The notes under the pieces are model-generated. The model made no database searches. It was not told the origin of the DNA and saw only the letters and a program-made list of their open reading frames with translations. Source: Acidobacteriota bacterium (GTDB taxonomy: Bacteria > Acidobacteriota > Terriglobia > Terriglobales > Acidobacteriaceae). Taken from it: a DNA stretch of 64,000 nt. The DNA lies in the NCBI GenBank assembly GCA_023410055.1, contig JAEYQK010000066.1:1-64000 (forward strand), given 5' to 3'. The translations under genes were made by a program, and so were the position numbers. This document shows, piece by piece, positions 17,517 through 25,902 of this stretch (position 1 is the first letter of the stretch; every line of letters starts with the position of its first letter).

Positions 17517-18101
17517 ATGCTTTCGCAAACACTGAGTGACGGCCTTGCTCGATACCAGATCGGTCCCAAGCTCAGGTCCTTGCGGTTGCGCAAGAAAATG
17601 GGACTGGTCGAGCTGAGTTCGCACACCGGACTTTCCGCGGCGCTGCTCTCGAAACTTGAGCGCGGGAGGCTATTCCCTACGCTGCCAACACTTCTCCGGA
17701 TTGCAATGGTCTTCGGTGTCGGGCTCGAGCACTTCTTTGTCGAAGAGAAGAAACGCGATCTGGGCATCGTACGTCGCTCAGAACGAGTGCGCTTTCCCGA
17801 AAAGCCCAATGGCCGGGACATCGCCTACTACTTCGAATGCCTTGACTTCAATTCGCGTGACCGCAAGTCGAGCGCCTTTTTCGCCGAGTTTGAAACGCTG
17901 GCGAAAGACCGTGTGCGGACACACCAGCACAGTGGCAGTGAGTTCATCTACATACTCAAAGGGAGACTAGGTTTGCAAGTAGGGACTGAGTCGCTGGAAC
18001 TCGATGCGGGTGATTCCGTTCACTTCGATTCGTCCGTCGCACACGGTTATCGCAACGTGGGACCGAAAGTCTGTGAAGCGCTTGTGGTAGTGATTCCCTA
18101 G
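17517..18101 (+). CDS. XRE-family regulator with C-terminal cupin domain
   Basis: 194 residues. A helix-turn-helix is at about residues 18-70 (L-R-S-L-R-L-R-K-K-M-G, then L-L-S-K-L-E-R-G), followed by a cupin_2 barrel from about 100 (H-Q-H-S-G-S-E-F-I-Y-I-L-K-G, then A-H-G-Y-R-N). AGGAG sits ten bases before the ATG. Proteins of this plan usually sense a small ligand in the cupin and repress nearby genes. Its 3' end overlaps the convergent Crp/Fnr gene by four bases. Confidence 0.9.
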   Translation: MLSQTLSDGLARYQIGPKLRSLRLRKKMGLVELSSHTGLSAALLSKLERGRLFPTLPTLLRIAMVFGVGLEHFFVEEKKRDLGIVRRSERVRFPEKPNGRDIAYYFECLDFNSRDRKSSAFFAEFETLAKDRVRTHQHSGSEFIYILKGRLGLQVGTESLELDAGDSVHFDSSVAHGYRNVGPKVCEALVVVIP

Positions 18102-18820
18102 CTGATCCCAACGACCATGTGTTCCAGGGCACCCTTGTTCTTGATCAACAGGTTAGATCCTTTGATCAGCGCATATTGCTTGCTCTTGAACTCGGCGAGT
18201 ATGCGCGTGACCGTTTCGCGCGACGTTCCGATCATCTGCGCGATTTCTTCGTGAGTCATCGCGAGCTTCACTCGGATGCCGTCTTTCGTCTCCTCGCCAC
18301 TCAGGCCCCACTCCAGCAAGACACGGGCGAGTTTTTCGCGAGCAGAGTGAGACAGACCGAGAGATCGAATCTGTTCATAAGCACTCTGCATTGAAATGCT
18401 CAGATGTTGAGCAGCCTGCAGGCAGGCGTCGCCGTGCTCTCGCAGGAACTTCAGGAAATCATCACGCTTGATGAAGTTGATCTGACAGGGATGCAACGTC
18501 TCGGCAGTCATTTCATACGGAATGCCCGAAACCGTGGCGTGCAGTCCCAGCACCTCACCGGGTTCAACAATCTTCAATATGAGGGTCTTGCCGTCGGCCG
18601 CGGTTATGGAGAGTTTTACCCTGCCCTTGCAGAGCATGTAGATGCCCCGCGGGAACTGGCCCTCGCTAAACAGCATTGCCCCACCCGGATAAGCAGCTGA
18701 GTACTTAATGCTCTCAAAGGCTTCCAGAGCGGACTTCGGCAGGTCGCAAAAGAACTTCGGGCTCCGAAGCTTGCAGACCATGCAACTATCAACGATGTCC
18801 AAACCGTACGGCGATGCCAC
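18098..18820 (-). CDS. Crp/Fnr-family regulator with FNR-like cysteines
   Basis: 240 residues from the GTG at 18820, chosen because AAGAGG lies six to seven bases before it; a GTG at 18847 has no ribosome site. A cyclic-nucleotide-binding-like domain is followed by a winged helix with M-T-H-E-E-I-A-Q-M-I-G-T-S-R-E-T-V-T-R as the DNA-binding helix pair. Cysteines at 13, 16 and 25, plus one at 112, match the layout that holds the 4Fe-4S cluster in FNR (three N-terminal and one central). It may therefore sense oxygen or NO. A possible self-operator lies at 18855-18870. Confidence 0.88.
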   Translation of the reverse strand: MASPYGLDIVDSCMVCKLRSPKFFCDLPKSALEAFESIKYSAAYPGGAMLFSEGQFPRGIYMLCKGRVKLSITAADGKTLILKIVEPGEVLGLHATVSGIPYEMTAETLHPCQINFIKRDDFLKFLREHGDACLQAAQHLSISMQSAYEQIRSLGLSHSAREKLARVLLEWGLSGEETKDGIRVKLAMTHEEIAQMIGTSRETVTRILAEFKSKQYALIKGSNLLIKNKGALEHMVVGIS

Positions 18821-18854
18821 GTGACACCTCTTAGTGCATGATATCACTTTCTAT

Positions 18855-18870
18855 GGTGACGAGCATCACT
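18855..18870. promoter_or_regulatory. Possible Crp/Fnr self-operator
   Basis: GGTGACGAGCATCACT carries GTGA-N6-TCAC, 35-50 bp before the GTG start of the Crp/Fnr gene. Its reverse strand shares AGTGATG....TCAC with the site at 13079-13094. Confidence 0.5.
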
Positions 18871-18917
18871 GATTCGATGTACATGATACGGTGTCGGGGT
18901 TCTACGCAGGCTAACGG

Positions 18918-19322
18918 CTAAGCGCGCTTGCGCCGAGCGACATTCCTACTGCCGCGAACTAGAAAGTCTATCGTCGAAAGCAGGCGTGGAATCTCGACGG
19001 GTTTGAACACCACGTTCACTCCACGATCGACAATCTCCTGTGGAATGCTCTCATCGGAGTATCCCGTCATCAGAACGGAGCGAATGTCGGGGGCGAGTTT
19101 ATGAGCCGCATCAAGGACCTGCAGACCGCTATTCTCGCGTTCCATGGACAGATCGCAAAGCAAAACATCGAATGTCTGCTCGTTCAGTAACTTTAGGGCT
19201 GCTGCCGTGCTGTCTGCCGTGCTGACCGTGTAGCCCGCCCGCTTAAAGATGAGGTGATAGCTGAGGAGCAACGCGCGTTCGTCGTCGACGATCAGAATCC
19301 GCGGACTCGGCTGCACCACCAT
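18918..19322 (-). CDS. Single-domain response regulator
   Basis: 134 residues from the ATG at 19322; an upstream frame would add 13 residues. The receiver domain is complete: acidic pair D13-D14, phospho-acceptor D57 (L-L-C-D-L-S-M), conserved Thr in V-L-M-T-G-Y and Lys in V-F-K-P-V-E. There is no output domain, only a basic tail (R-R-K-R-A). It may act by protein contact with a partner encoded elsewhere; no histidine kinase is adjacent. A perfect inverted repeat stands 47 bp upstream. Confidence 0.9.
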   Translation of the reverse strand: MVVQPSPRILIVDDERALLLSYHLIFKRAGYTVSTADSTAAALKLLNEQTFDVLLCDLSMERENSGLQVLDAAHKLAPDIRSVLMTGYSDESIPQEIVDRGVNVVFKPVEIPRLLSTIDFLVRGSRNVARRKRA

Positions 19323-19368
19323 ACTGCTTAAGATGCCTGTATTAAGATGGCTGCCCGTCAAAATCGTC

Positions 19369-19402
19369 TCCCATTTTGGTTACCGAGGTAACCAAAATGG
19401 GA
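19369..19402. promoter_or_regulatory. Perfect 16-bp inverted repeat upstream of the response regulator
   Basis: TCCCATTTTGGTTACC, two bases (GA), then its exact reverse complement GGTAACCAAAATGGGA. It lies 47 bp before the regulator's ATG. It could be an operator for a dimeric regulator or a transcript hairpin. There is no T-run on either side. Confidence 0.55.
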
Positions 19403-19464
19403 AGAATTCTGCTTGAAACGAAACCAGCATCGAGGGAAGCAGGAGCGTCCTCCGCCCTCATAGG

Positions 19465-20733
19465 CTAGAGCGATTCCAGCATGGAGCTTCGTTGTACCGC
19501 GCTCTTCTTGATCGTCGCGAATCGCTCGGACCACTTCACACGCCCGGTCATCTGCATCACCACGAACAAGGTGATAATCGAGCCGACAGTGATCGCCAGC
19601 CCCGTAAAGCCTTTGAAGAAGAACGCATAGGAAAACAGCACGAGGTAGATAAACTGCGATATTCCTGCCTCGACTGCGGCAAAACGTAGCCCAACCACGA
19701 GCCGCAGATAACTGACCACCAGAAACACCGAAACCGCCGAACAGATCAGGAACGCGGCATGAATCGAGATGTGGTCCACCAGATACGCCATCAACAGGTG
19801 AAAAGCAAAGAATGCAGCTGCCAGGAAAAAGTAGTTCATCGGATGCAGATCGATGTTCCGCATCGTTGTAATCACCATAATGATGAAAAAGAAGAAGAAC
19901 AGCGATACGGGCGCAAAGAAGCTGATCTGCCCGGCGAGCGGCCCCGGTTGCAGCTTCTCAGGCATGATCATTCCTATCTCGAACCCAGACAGCAAATTGT
20001 CGTAGCGCCAAGTCAAGTCCCAGCCGTTCGACGTTGCCCGTTTCTCGGTCGGAGACTTCGTATTCTGCGGAAAGTCGATGCCTTTGAAATTCGTCTTCAT
20101 GTTTAAGGCAAAGTCATTCACCTGCGTCACGCCATTGCCGAACTTGTAAGTCCAGCTATCCAGACCTTGGGCTCGATACATGGCATCGAAGGTTGCCGTC
20201 TGCTGTGGCGCGATTCTGATCCTGGTAAAGACGCCCTCGTTGCTCGTATCTATGGGAGCTTTAGTCCCGTTCACGACTATCTGGAGCCGGTCGTAATCTG
20301 TCTGCGACGCTGCCGGGAATCTCAGGAGAAACGTAATCTCGCGCTCCTGCGCAGTCGTGTTGCGAAACACGTACTTGCCCTCGAAGTCGACCTTATAGGT
20401 GCTGTACCAGAGCAAGCCCTTTTGCCTATGGTCGAGATCCAGGGCCACATTGACCCTGCTGCTCTCTAGCGGAAGCTCGTAGTAGTCGGTCGAGTTCTTT
20501 GTTCTGGTTATGGTTTTTCCGTCAACAACCTCCGTGTCCTTCTGTTCCCTTGTCTCCGAATAGGTCGCGACCGGCGACATCTGGACCTGCCGCGTTCCCC
20601 AGATAGAAGAAACGCTGTTTTCCAGCTTATCGAGCCGATCGTAGGTCCGCGCGAAGATGGTTGAGCCCAGAATCATCCAGGCAATGGTTGTGCAAATGAA
20701 GATGAACGCGATAGCGGCAATGCGCTTGACCAA
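19465..20733 (-). CDS. CreD-like inner-membrane protein
   Basis: 422 residues from a TTG at 20733 that has a perfect AGGAGG eight bases upstream; ATG (20760) and GTG (20775) alternatives lack one. An N-terminal anchor helix is followed by a large periplasmic domain (about 30-270), then six helices including H-P-M-N-Y-F-F-L-A-A-A and a final I-T-L-F-V-V-M-Q-M-T-G-R-V-K-W. These match CreD, an inner-membrane protein of the CreBC regulon linked to colicin E2 tolerance and envelope stress. No creBC kinase pair is adjacent. Confidence 0.72.
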   Translation of the reverse strand: MVKRIAAIAFIFICTTIAWMILGSTIFARTYDRLDKLENSVSSIWGTRQVQMSPVATYSETREQKDTEVVDGKTITRTKNSTDYYELPLESSRVNVALDLDHRQKGLLWYSTYKVDFEGKYVFRNTTAQEREITFLLRFPAASQTDYDRLQIVVNGTKAPIDTSNEGVFTRIRIAPQQTATFDAMYRAQGLDSWTYKFGNGVTQVNDFALNMKTNFKGIDFPQNTKSPTEKRATSNGWDLTWRYDNLLSGFEIGMIMPEKLQPGPLAGQISFFAPVSLFFFFFIIMVITTMRNIDLHPMNYFFLAAAFFAFHLLMAYLVDHISIHAAFLICSAVSVFLVVSYLRLVVGLRFAAVEAGISQFIYLVLFSYAFFFKGFTGLAITVGSIITLFVVMQMTGRVKWSERFATIKKSAVQRSSMLESL

Positions 20734-21026
20734 CGTGGCGCCTCCTGTGAGGGCACGCATTCGACGCGCCCCCACACCACCGAGATTTCACTCCTGCGCT
20801 TCTGATCGCACTCAGTGGGCCAGCCTCAGGTCAGTGAAATCAGGGCACTTACAGCTGGGGCTTTCAAACAACGTGTTCATGGCAACACAGCAGCGTGTCC
20901 TCAGGCACACGGGGCGAGTTACTTTCCGGCATAGACCGACGAGTAACTAGCATGATTCCTTTCGTTGTTCGGGGATTTGGCAGCGTCCTATAATCGCATT
21001 CACCTCCTGCTGGACGGCTTCAACTT

Positions 21027-21911
21027 ATGGGCAAATACGAGTATCTGGAAAGGTTATCTCAGCAAACCGGGCGAGTGGCTCTTCGCCTATCGATAGCTGC
21101 CGTAGTCCTTTCCTCCTCCGCCCTTGCCGCAGACGGAGCCTACGGTATTGTGGCCGTAAGACAGAATGGTCGGACCGTCTACGTGAACGCCGACGACGAT
21201 TCTTCACAGCCCAAGGCCACTTCCCATTCAAGTTCCACTCGAATGAGCCGTTTCGTTTACTGGAGCAGTAAGGAAGGACGCTGGAAGCCGGTGCCTGCGC
21301 CTCGGCGTTCTGCTTTAAAAGCTGCGAGGTCCGCCGCTGCTGAAGTCGCGAGTTATGTTGAGTCGCAACCCAAGGCGAGCACGACATCGCAGACCAACAC
21401 GAATCCAAACTATCGTGACCTGGCCCGCGGCTATGCGGTGAGTTCCGCCGAAATCGACACGGCGATCGATGCTGCCGCCAAGCGGCACGGCGTTGATCCG
21501 AATCTCATCCGCGCGATCATCAAGACCGAGTCCAACTTCAATCCAAACGCGTTATCCAGCAAGGGCGCGATGGGCCTGATGCAGTTGATGCCCGGTACCG
21601 CTCGAAGCCTGAACGTGAGGAACCCCTTCGATCCCAAACAAAACGTGGACGCCGGCGTGCGCTATTTCAAGAACCTGATGGACAACTATGGCGGGGATTT
21701 GAAGCTCTCTCTTGCCGCATACAACGCCGGTTCAGGCGCTGTGAAGCGTTTCAACGGTGTCCCACGTTTTCCGGAGACCCAAAATTACGTCAAGCAGATT
21801 ACCCAGACGTACTTGAACGGGGGAGGCAGTCTGAGTTCGGTAAACCGTGGAAATTCCATTCGCATGTTCCGAAGTGCTAGTGGAACGCTGACGTTCACCA
21901 ACGAAGATTAG
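21027..21911 (+). CDS. Exported lytic murein transglycosylase, SLT type
   Basis: 294 residues with a signal peptide (cleavage near ALAADG). After a beta segment and a flexible Ser/Thr-rich linker comes an SLT domain from about 140. The catalytic glutamate is at about 168 ([10 protein letters not shown]), and [14 protein letters not shown] and [10 protein letters not shown] complete the family signature. It cleaves the glycan strand of peptidoglycan in the periplasm. It stands just upstream of an amidase gene on the same strand, which would complete wall turnover. Confidence 0.93.
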   Translation: MGKYEYLERLSQQTGRVALRLSIAAVVLSSSALAADGAYGIVAVRQNGRTVYVNADDDSSQPKATSHSSSTRMSRFVYWSSKEGRWKPVPAPRRSALKAARSAAAEVASYVESQPKASTTSQTNTNPNYRDLARGYAVSSAEIDTAIDAAAKRHGVDPNLIRAIIKTESNFNPNALSSKGAMGLMQLMPGTARSLNVRNPFDPKQNVDAGVRYFKNLMDNYGGDLKLSLAAYNAGSGAVKRFNGVPRFPETQNYVKQITQTYLNGGGSLSSVNRGNSIRMFRSASGTLTFTNED

Positions 21912-21998
21912 CACCGGGTTGGGCCTCGACATGTCTCTTGATGTCACCAGCTTAGGCAACAGTTCCCGACCAAATGGAGTGAATTCTCGTTTGAGATT

Positions 21999-24320
21999 TT
22001 GCGTTTATCGGCGAAAATCAGAGTGGCACGAGAGCGCAAAAAGGGCCTTTTGAAGTCGCAGGCAACAACTCGAATTACCCAGATGGCCTCGACGGGCATA
22101 CTGCTTGTAGCCATCCTCTTTGCCATCCCCGGTTTTTGCGCGCGTACGCCAGCGAAGAAGAAGGAACTCGCCCGCCAGCAGTTTGACAAAGCCGAACAGC
22201 TACGCGCCCAGTTCATCTCCATTCCGGCCAGCCAAAGAAGCCGGCAGGATTACAAGCGCGTCACCGAAGCGTATCGCCAGGTGTACTACACCGGCCCGAC
22301 GTTCGCTCGCTGCGACGAAGCGGTCGTAAATGTTGCCGACTTTCTGGCTGAGTCTGGCCGGGCATTCAATGATCCCAAGCTGCTTCGCGCTGCTATCGGT
22401 CAGTACGAATTTCTGCGAAAAGAATATCCGGGCAGCAAGTTCCGTGTGGACGCTTTGTTCGCGGTTGGCGAAATATACAAAGACGATCTCGGGGATCCCG
22501 ACAAAGCAAAAGATGCATTTGACGAGTTTCTGAAGCGTTATCCCCGCAGTCATCGCGCCAGTGAAGCGCGCAAAGAGCTTGCCGAGGTCGATCATCCGGC
22601 GCGCAAGAATGCGAAGAAAGATGCGCCCGTTCCAGTCCGCGACCTTGTGCTCGGCCCAATGAGTCCAGCCCGGCAGACAGTGGCCGTCGAAGCCCCCAAG
22701 ACACTGAAGTCCGCGCCCGTCGTCGAGCAAGCGCCGGCACAGACAAAGCCTCTTCCCCCTGCAAAGGAAGAGCCTGCTCTGGTGACCGCCGCCGAGAATC
22801 CCAGAACCGAGCACCGCTCCACCTTGCCACTGGTGACAGGCATCCGGCACTGGTCAACGCCTGATTACACCCGCGTCGCAATTGACCTCGAAACCGAGGT
22901 GCAGTATGAAGCCGGCCGAATCGCAAACCCCGACCGCATCTTCTTCGACCTTCACGATACGAAGCTGTCGTCCTCGCTTGTGGGCAAGACCTTTGAAGTT
23001 GAAGATGGGTTCCTGCGAAAGATTCGTGTGGCGCAGTATCAGAGAGGCCTGACCCGCGTCGTGCTGGACGTCGACGGCATCTCCGACTATTCAGCCTTCC
23101 TTCTGCCCAATCCTTATCGACTTATCGTCGACATCCACGGCAAGAAGACGACCCGAAGCTTAGCATCGCAAGTGAAGCAGGCTCCATCCACCGCTTCAAC
23201 TAGCACTCCCGCAGCCGCCACAACCGCGGTGGCGCCTGGAAAGACCGAGACTGCAGCAACCTCGAAAGAGCCAGCGGCGAAAGCGACTTTGCCCAAACCC
23301 GATCCTTCCGCCAGTGCGGAATTGAAAGAACCGGAACAGAAATTACCGAAGAAGATCGATGACGCGAGTGTAGTATCCGCGAAGCTCGATCAGCCGGAAG
23401 TTAAGGCGACAACAAAGCCGACTAGTTCGCCCACGTTTGAGTCGGTGGCTCCTCGCGACGAAACACTTCCCCGTTCGCACCGTGGCAAGAAGCAGCCCGA
23501 ACCTGAGTTTGCACGTGAAGCTCGCCCGACCGCCAGTGGTGAACGGTCTCTCACCCGCGCTCTTGGACTCAAGATCGGGAGAATCGTTGTCGATGCCGGC
23601 CATGGTGGCCATGACGCGGGAACAATCGGCCCCACCGGTCTGCAAGAAAAAGACCTCGTGCTCGATGTCGCCCTCCGCCTCGGAAAGTTACTGCAATCGA
23701 AGCTCGGCGCCGATGTCGTCTACACTCGCAGTGACGACACATTCATTCCCCTCGAAAATCGCACGGCGATTGCCAACCAGCAGCAGGCTGATCTCTTCAT
23801 CTCCATTCACGCCAATTCGAGCCGAAACCCTTCTGCCCGCGGAATTGAGACCTATTACCTGAACTTCACGTCCTCCGCCGACGCCTTAGAAGTTGCCGCA
23901 CGCGAAAACGCCGTCAGTGAGAAGTCGATTCATGAGCTTCAGGACCTGGTGAAGAAGATCACACTCAGGGACAAGATCGATGAATCACGCGAGTTCGCGG
24001 CGGATGTTCAGCGTTCGCTCTATACCGGAGTCGCGGCCAAGGCTCCCGCGATCAAAAACCGCGGTGTGAAGAAGGCCCCGTTCATCGTACTCATCGGCGC
24101 GAACATGCCTTCTATCCTGGCGGAGATTTCGTTCATTTCGAATCCCACTGACGAGAAGCGGCTGCTTACCTCTGAGTATCGCCAGAAAATAGCCGAGTAC
24201 CTCTACCGAGGCATAGACCGTTATGTCGAAGGATTGAGCGGACTTAAGGTCGCCGGCAAAAGCGAATCCACCGAGGTCCCCTCAAAAACGGCCAAAGTAA
24301 CCGCCGATTCCGGCCGTTAG
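21999..24320 (+). CDS. N-acetylmuramoyl-L-alanine amidase with TPR-like and AMIN domains
   Basis: 773 residues from a TTG at 21999; an ATG at 22083 also precedes a hydrophobic signal helix, so the start is uncertain. Domains in order: TPR-like helices (about 55-200, with D-P-D-K-A-K-D-A-F-D-E-F-L-K-R-Y-P), an AMIN domain (about 280-385), a long Ala/Lys/Pro linker, then amidase_3 from about 525 with V-D-A-G-H-G-G-H-D and S-I-H-A-N-S zinc ligands. AMIN domains target the cell wall or septum. The enzyme cuts the sugar-peptide bond during cell separation. Confidence 0.92.
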   Translation: MRLSAKIRVARERKKGLLKSQATTRITQMASTGILLVAILFAIPGFCARTPAKKKELARQQFDKAEQLRAQFISIPASQRSRQDYKRVTEAYRQVYYTGPTFARCDEAVVNVADFLAESGRAFNDPKLLRAAIGQYEFLRKEYPGSKFRVDALFAVGEIYKDDLGDPDKAKDAFDEFLKRYPRSHRASEARKELAEVDHPARKNAKKDAPVPVRDLVLGPMSPARQTVAVEAPKTLKSAPVVEQAPAQTKPLPPAKEEPALVTAAENPRTEHRSTLPLVTGIRHWSTPDYTRVAIDLETEVQYEAGRIANPDRIFFDLHDTKLSSSLVGKTFEVEDGFLRKIRVAQYQRGLTRVVLDVDGISDYSAFLLPNPYRLIVDIHGKKTTRSLASQVKQAPSTASTSTPAAATTAVAPGKTETAATSKEPAAKATLPKPDPSASAELKEPEQKLPKKIDDASVVSAKLDQPEVKATTKPTSSPTFESVAPRDETLPRSHRGKKQPEPEFAREARPTASGERSLTRALGLKIGRIVVDAGHGGHDAGTIGPTGLQEKDLVLDVALRLGKLLQSKLGADVVYTRSDDTFIPLENRTAIANQQQADLFISIHANSSRNPSARGIETYYLNFTSSADALEVAARENAVSEKSIHELQDLVKKITLRDKIDESREFAADVQRSLYTGVAAKAPAIKNRGVKKAPFIVLIGANMPSILAEISFISNPTDEKRLLTSEYRQKIAEYLYRGIDRYVEGLSGLKVAGKSESTEVPSKTAKVTADSGR

Positions 24321-24387
24321 AAACTTTCTTTGAGTGCTCGTTGTCTAAGTAATTGAGGTCCAAACCATTTATTCTGTTCACAGCACC

Positions 24388-25488
24388 ATGAGAAAAGCAC
24401 TATTCATTTTCGTCCTTACTCTGCCCGTCCTTTTTGTCGTTCAAGCGCCAGCGGCCGACTCCGCTCCCGCACTGCTGCCGAAAGTGTTTGCTGGCTGGAC
24501 GAAGACCGATTCCCAGATCAGCAAGGATGCGGCCGCAGCCGACGCAACCAACGCGGCTTTGTTGAAAGAAGATGGCTTTACCGACTTCGAGCGTGCTGAA
24601 TACACCCAGCCGGACCGCAAGTGCAGCATCAAGGCCATTCGATTTGCCGATGCCAGCGGCGCTTACAGTGCATTCACTTCCTATACGCCCGAGGAAGTCG
24701 AGTCCATCGACATGGGCCCCAAGAACAAGGACAGCATGGGCTTCTCCCGTGGCAACGTGATCACGTTCTTCCGACAGAACATTCTTGTCACCGTGAGTTT
24801 TGATCGCATTACGCCCATGACTCCCGGTGTCGTTCGCGAACTCGCGTCATCACTCCCCGAGACGAGTACTACAAACCAGATTCTTCCCACGACCCCCAAT
24901 TACCTGCCGCGAGTCAAGCAGTCCTTCATTCCGAGTTCCCTCAGATTTTTCATGGGACCCGGCGCGCTCGCACTGGCCGGATCTCCGGCTCCCGATCAGG
25001 TCATCGGCTTGAGCAAGGGTGCAAGCGTTGAAGGTGCGATTGCTCGCTACAAAACCAGCGAAGGCACTGCAACCATGATGGTGCTTCGCTATCCGACAAA
25101 CGCGATTGCGGGAGAGCGCGAGCGTGCAATCACCACATACCAGCCGAGCACTCCTGCATCGAGCGACGTGGCTCCACCGTTCACCGTCAAGCGGACGGGA
25201 CCACTCGTGGTGCTCACTGCCGGCAAGATCTCGACTGATGAAGCAAAATCGTTGCTGGCTCAGGTCAACTACGAAGTCGAAGTCACCTACAATCAAAACA
25301 CTCGGATGGACAACTACGCTGGATTCCTCGTCAGCTTGCTTGCACTCATCGGGATCATCCTTGTGCTGTCGATTGTTGCTGGATTCGCATTCGGTGGCTT
25401 CCGGGTCCTTATCAACAGATTGTTCCCAGGCCGGTTTTTCGACCGAACCAAGGACGTCGAGGTCATCCAGCTCAACATTCGGAAGTAG
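24388..25488 (+). CDS. DUF6599-like exported membrane-anchored protein
   Basis: 366 residues. It has a signal peptide (MRKALFIFVLTLPVLFVVQAPA), then L-L-P-K-V-F-A-G-W and L-K-E-D-G-F-T-D-F-E, which I associate with DUF6599 proteins of Acidobacteriota. The second half repeats the same plan, and a C-terminal membrane helix (about 310-335) ends in a short basic tail, so the protein is probably held in the inner membrane facing the periplasm. The function is unknown. It follows the amidase gene on the same strand. Confidence 0.65.
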   Translation: MRKALFIFVLTLPVLFVVQAPAADSAPALLPKVFAGWTKTDSQISKDAAAADATNAALLKEDGFTDFERAEYTQPDRKCSIKAIRFADASGAYSAFTSYTPEEVESIDMGPKNKDSMGFSRGNVITFFRQNILVTVSFDRITPMTPGVVRELASSLPETSTTNQILPTTPNYLPRVKQSFIPSSLRFFMGPGALALAGSPAPDQVIGLSKGASVEGAIARYKTSEGTATMMVLRYPTNAIAGERERAITTYQPSTPASSDVAPPFTVKRTGPLVVLTAGKISTDEAKSLLAQVNYEVEVTYNQNTRMDNYAGFLVSLLALIGIILVLSIVAGFAFGGFRVLINRLFPGRFFDRTKDVEVIQLNIRK

Positions 25489-25537
25489 TCCCGCAAGCTA
25501 TTGAAAAGGCAATAATTAATACTCTTGAAAGTTGAAG

Positions 25538-25556
25538 AGTGACACTTTTTGTCACT
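25538..25556. other. AT-rich region with a 7-bp hairpin
   Basis: AGTGACA-ctttt-TGTCACT lies in the low-GC stretch after the DUF6599-like gene. It could end that transcript, but the following bases are not a T-run. Confidence 0.35.
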
Positions 25557-25621
25557 AGAAGTGGATTTTTACCACATTTGCAAGTTATTGAAAACAAAGG
25601 CATTTAATATCTAAAAATCCC

Positions 25622-25650
25622 TTGACACCCCCCTGCTAGGCTTCTAACAT
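25622..25650 (+). promoter_or_regulatory. Consensus sigma-70-type promoter
   Basis: TTGACA at 25622-25627 and TAACAT at 25645-25650 with exactly 17 bp between. It drives no protein gene on this strand; it is followed within 90 bp by a strong terminator. Confidence 0.75.
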
Positions 25651-25656
25651 TTTGCT

Positions 25657-25740
25657 ATCAGGTTTTGACGGTCTTAGCCTCCGTCGGAACTATTCTCCCT
25701 TGAAGAAGAGGCCGCTAGCATCGTGCTAGCGGCCTTTTCG
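25657..25740 (+). ncRNA. Candidate small RNA of about 85 nt
   Basis: The start is inferred about seven bases after the -10 box. The transcript would contain a GACGG-loop-CCGTC hairpin, an unpaired stretch around GGAACTATTCTCCC, and a terminator stem GGCCGCTAGC / GCTAGCGGCC followed by TTTTCG. The gene before it ends at 25488 and the next features are on the minus strand, so the promoter-terminator pair has no other client. I cannot assign it to a known RNA family. Confidence 0.65.
25711..25740 (+). terminator. Intrinsic terminator of the candidate small RNA
   Basis: GGCCGCTAGC-atcgt-GCTAGCGGCC followed by TTTTCG, ending the RNA that starts near 25657. Confidence 0.85.
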
Positions 25741-25765
25741 ATTTCGAACGACAAATTTCACTTCA

Positions 25766-25806
25766 ACAAAAAAGAAAGTCGCACTCACGCGAGGTAAGTG
25801 CGACTT
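25766..25806 (-). terminator. Intrinsic terminator of tRNA-Thr
   Basis: On the minus strand AAGTCGCACT ... AGTGCGACTT is followed by TCTTTTTT, 9 bases after the tRNA 3' end. Confidence 0.85.
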
Positions 25807-25814
25807 GAAATTTC

Positions 25815-25890
25815 TGGAGCCGACGATCGGACTTGAACCGATGACCTGTCGATTACGAATCGACTGCTCTACCAACTGAGCTACGTCGGC
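25815..25890 (-). tRNA. tRNA-Thr (CGT)
   Basis: Reading the minus strand from 25890, the gene starts GCCGACGTAGCTCAG and ends in an encoded CCA. The anticodon stem TCGA/TCGA closes a seven-base loop TTCGTAA with anticodon CGT. The T arm reads GGTTCAAGTCC. TTTAGAAT upstream is a fair -10 box, and the same TTTAGAAT precedes tRNA-Arg. Confidence 0.95.
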
Positions 25891-25902
25891 GATGAATTGA
25901 TT

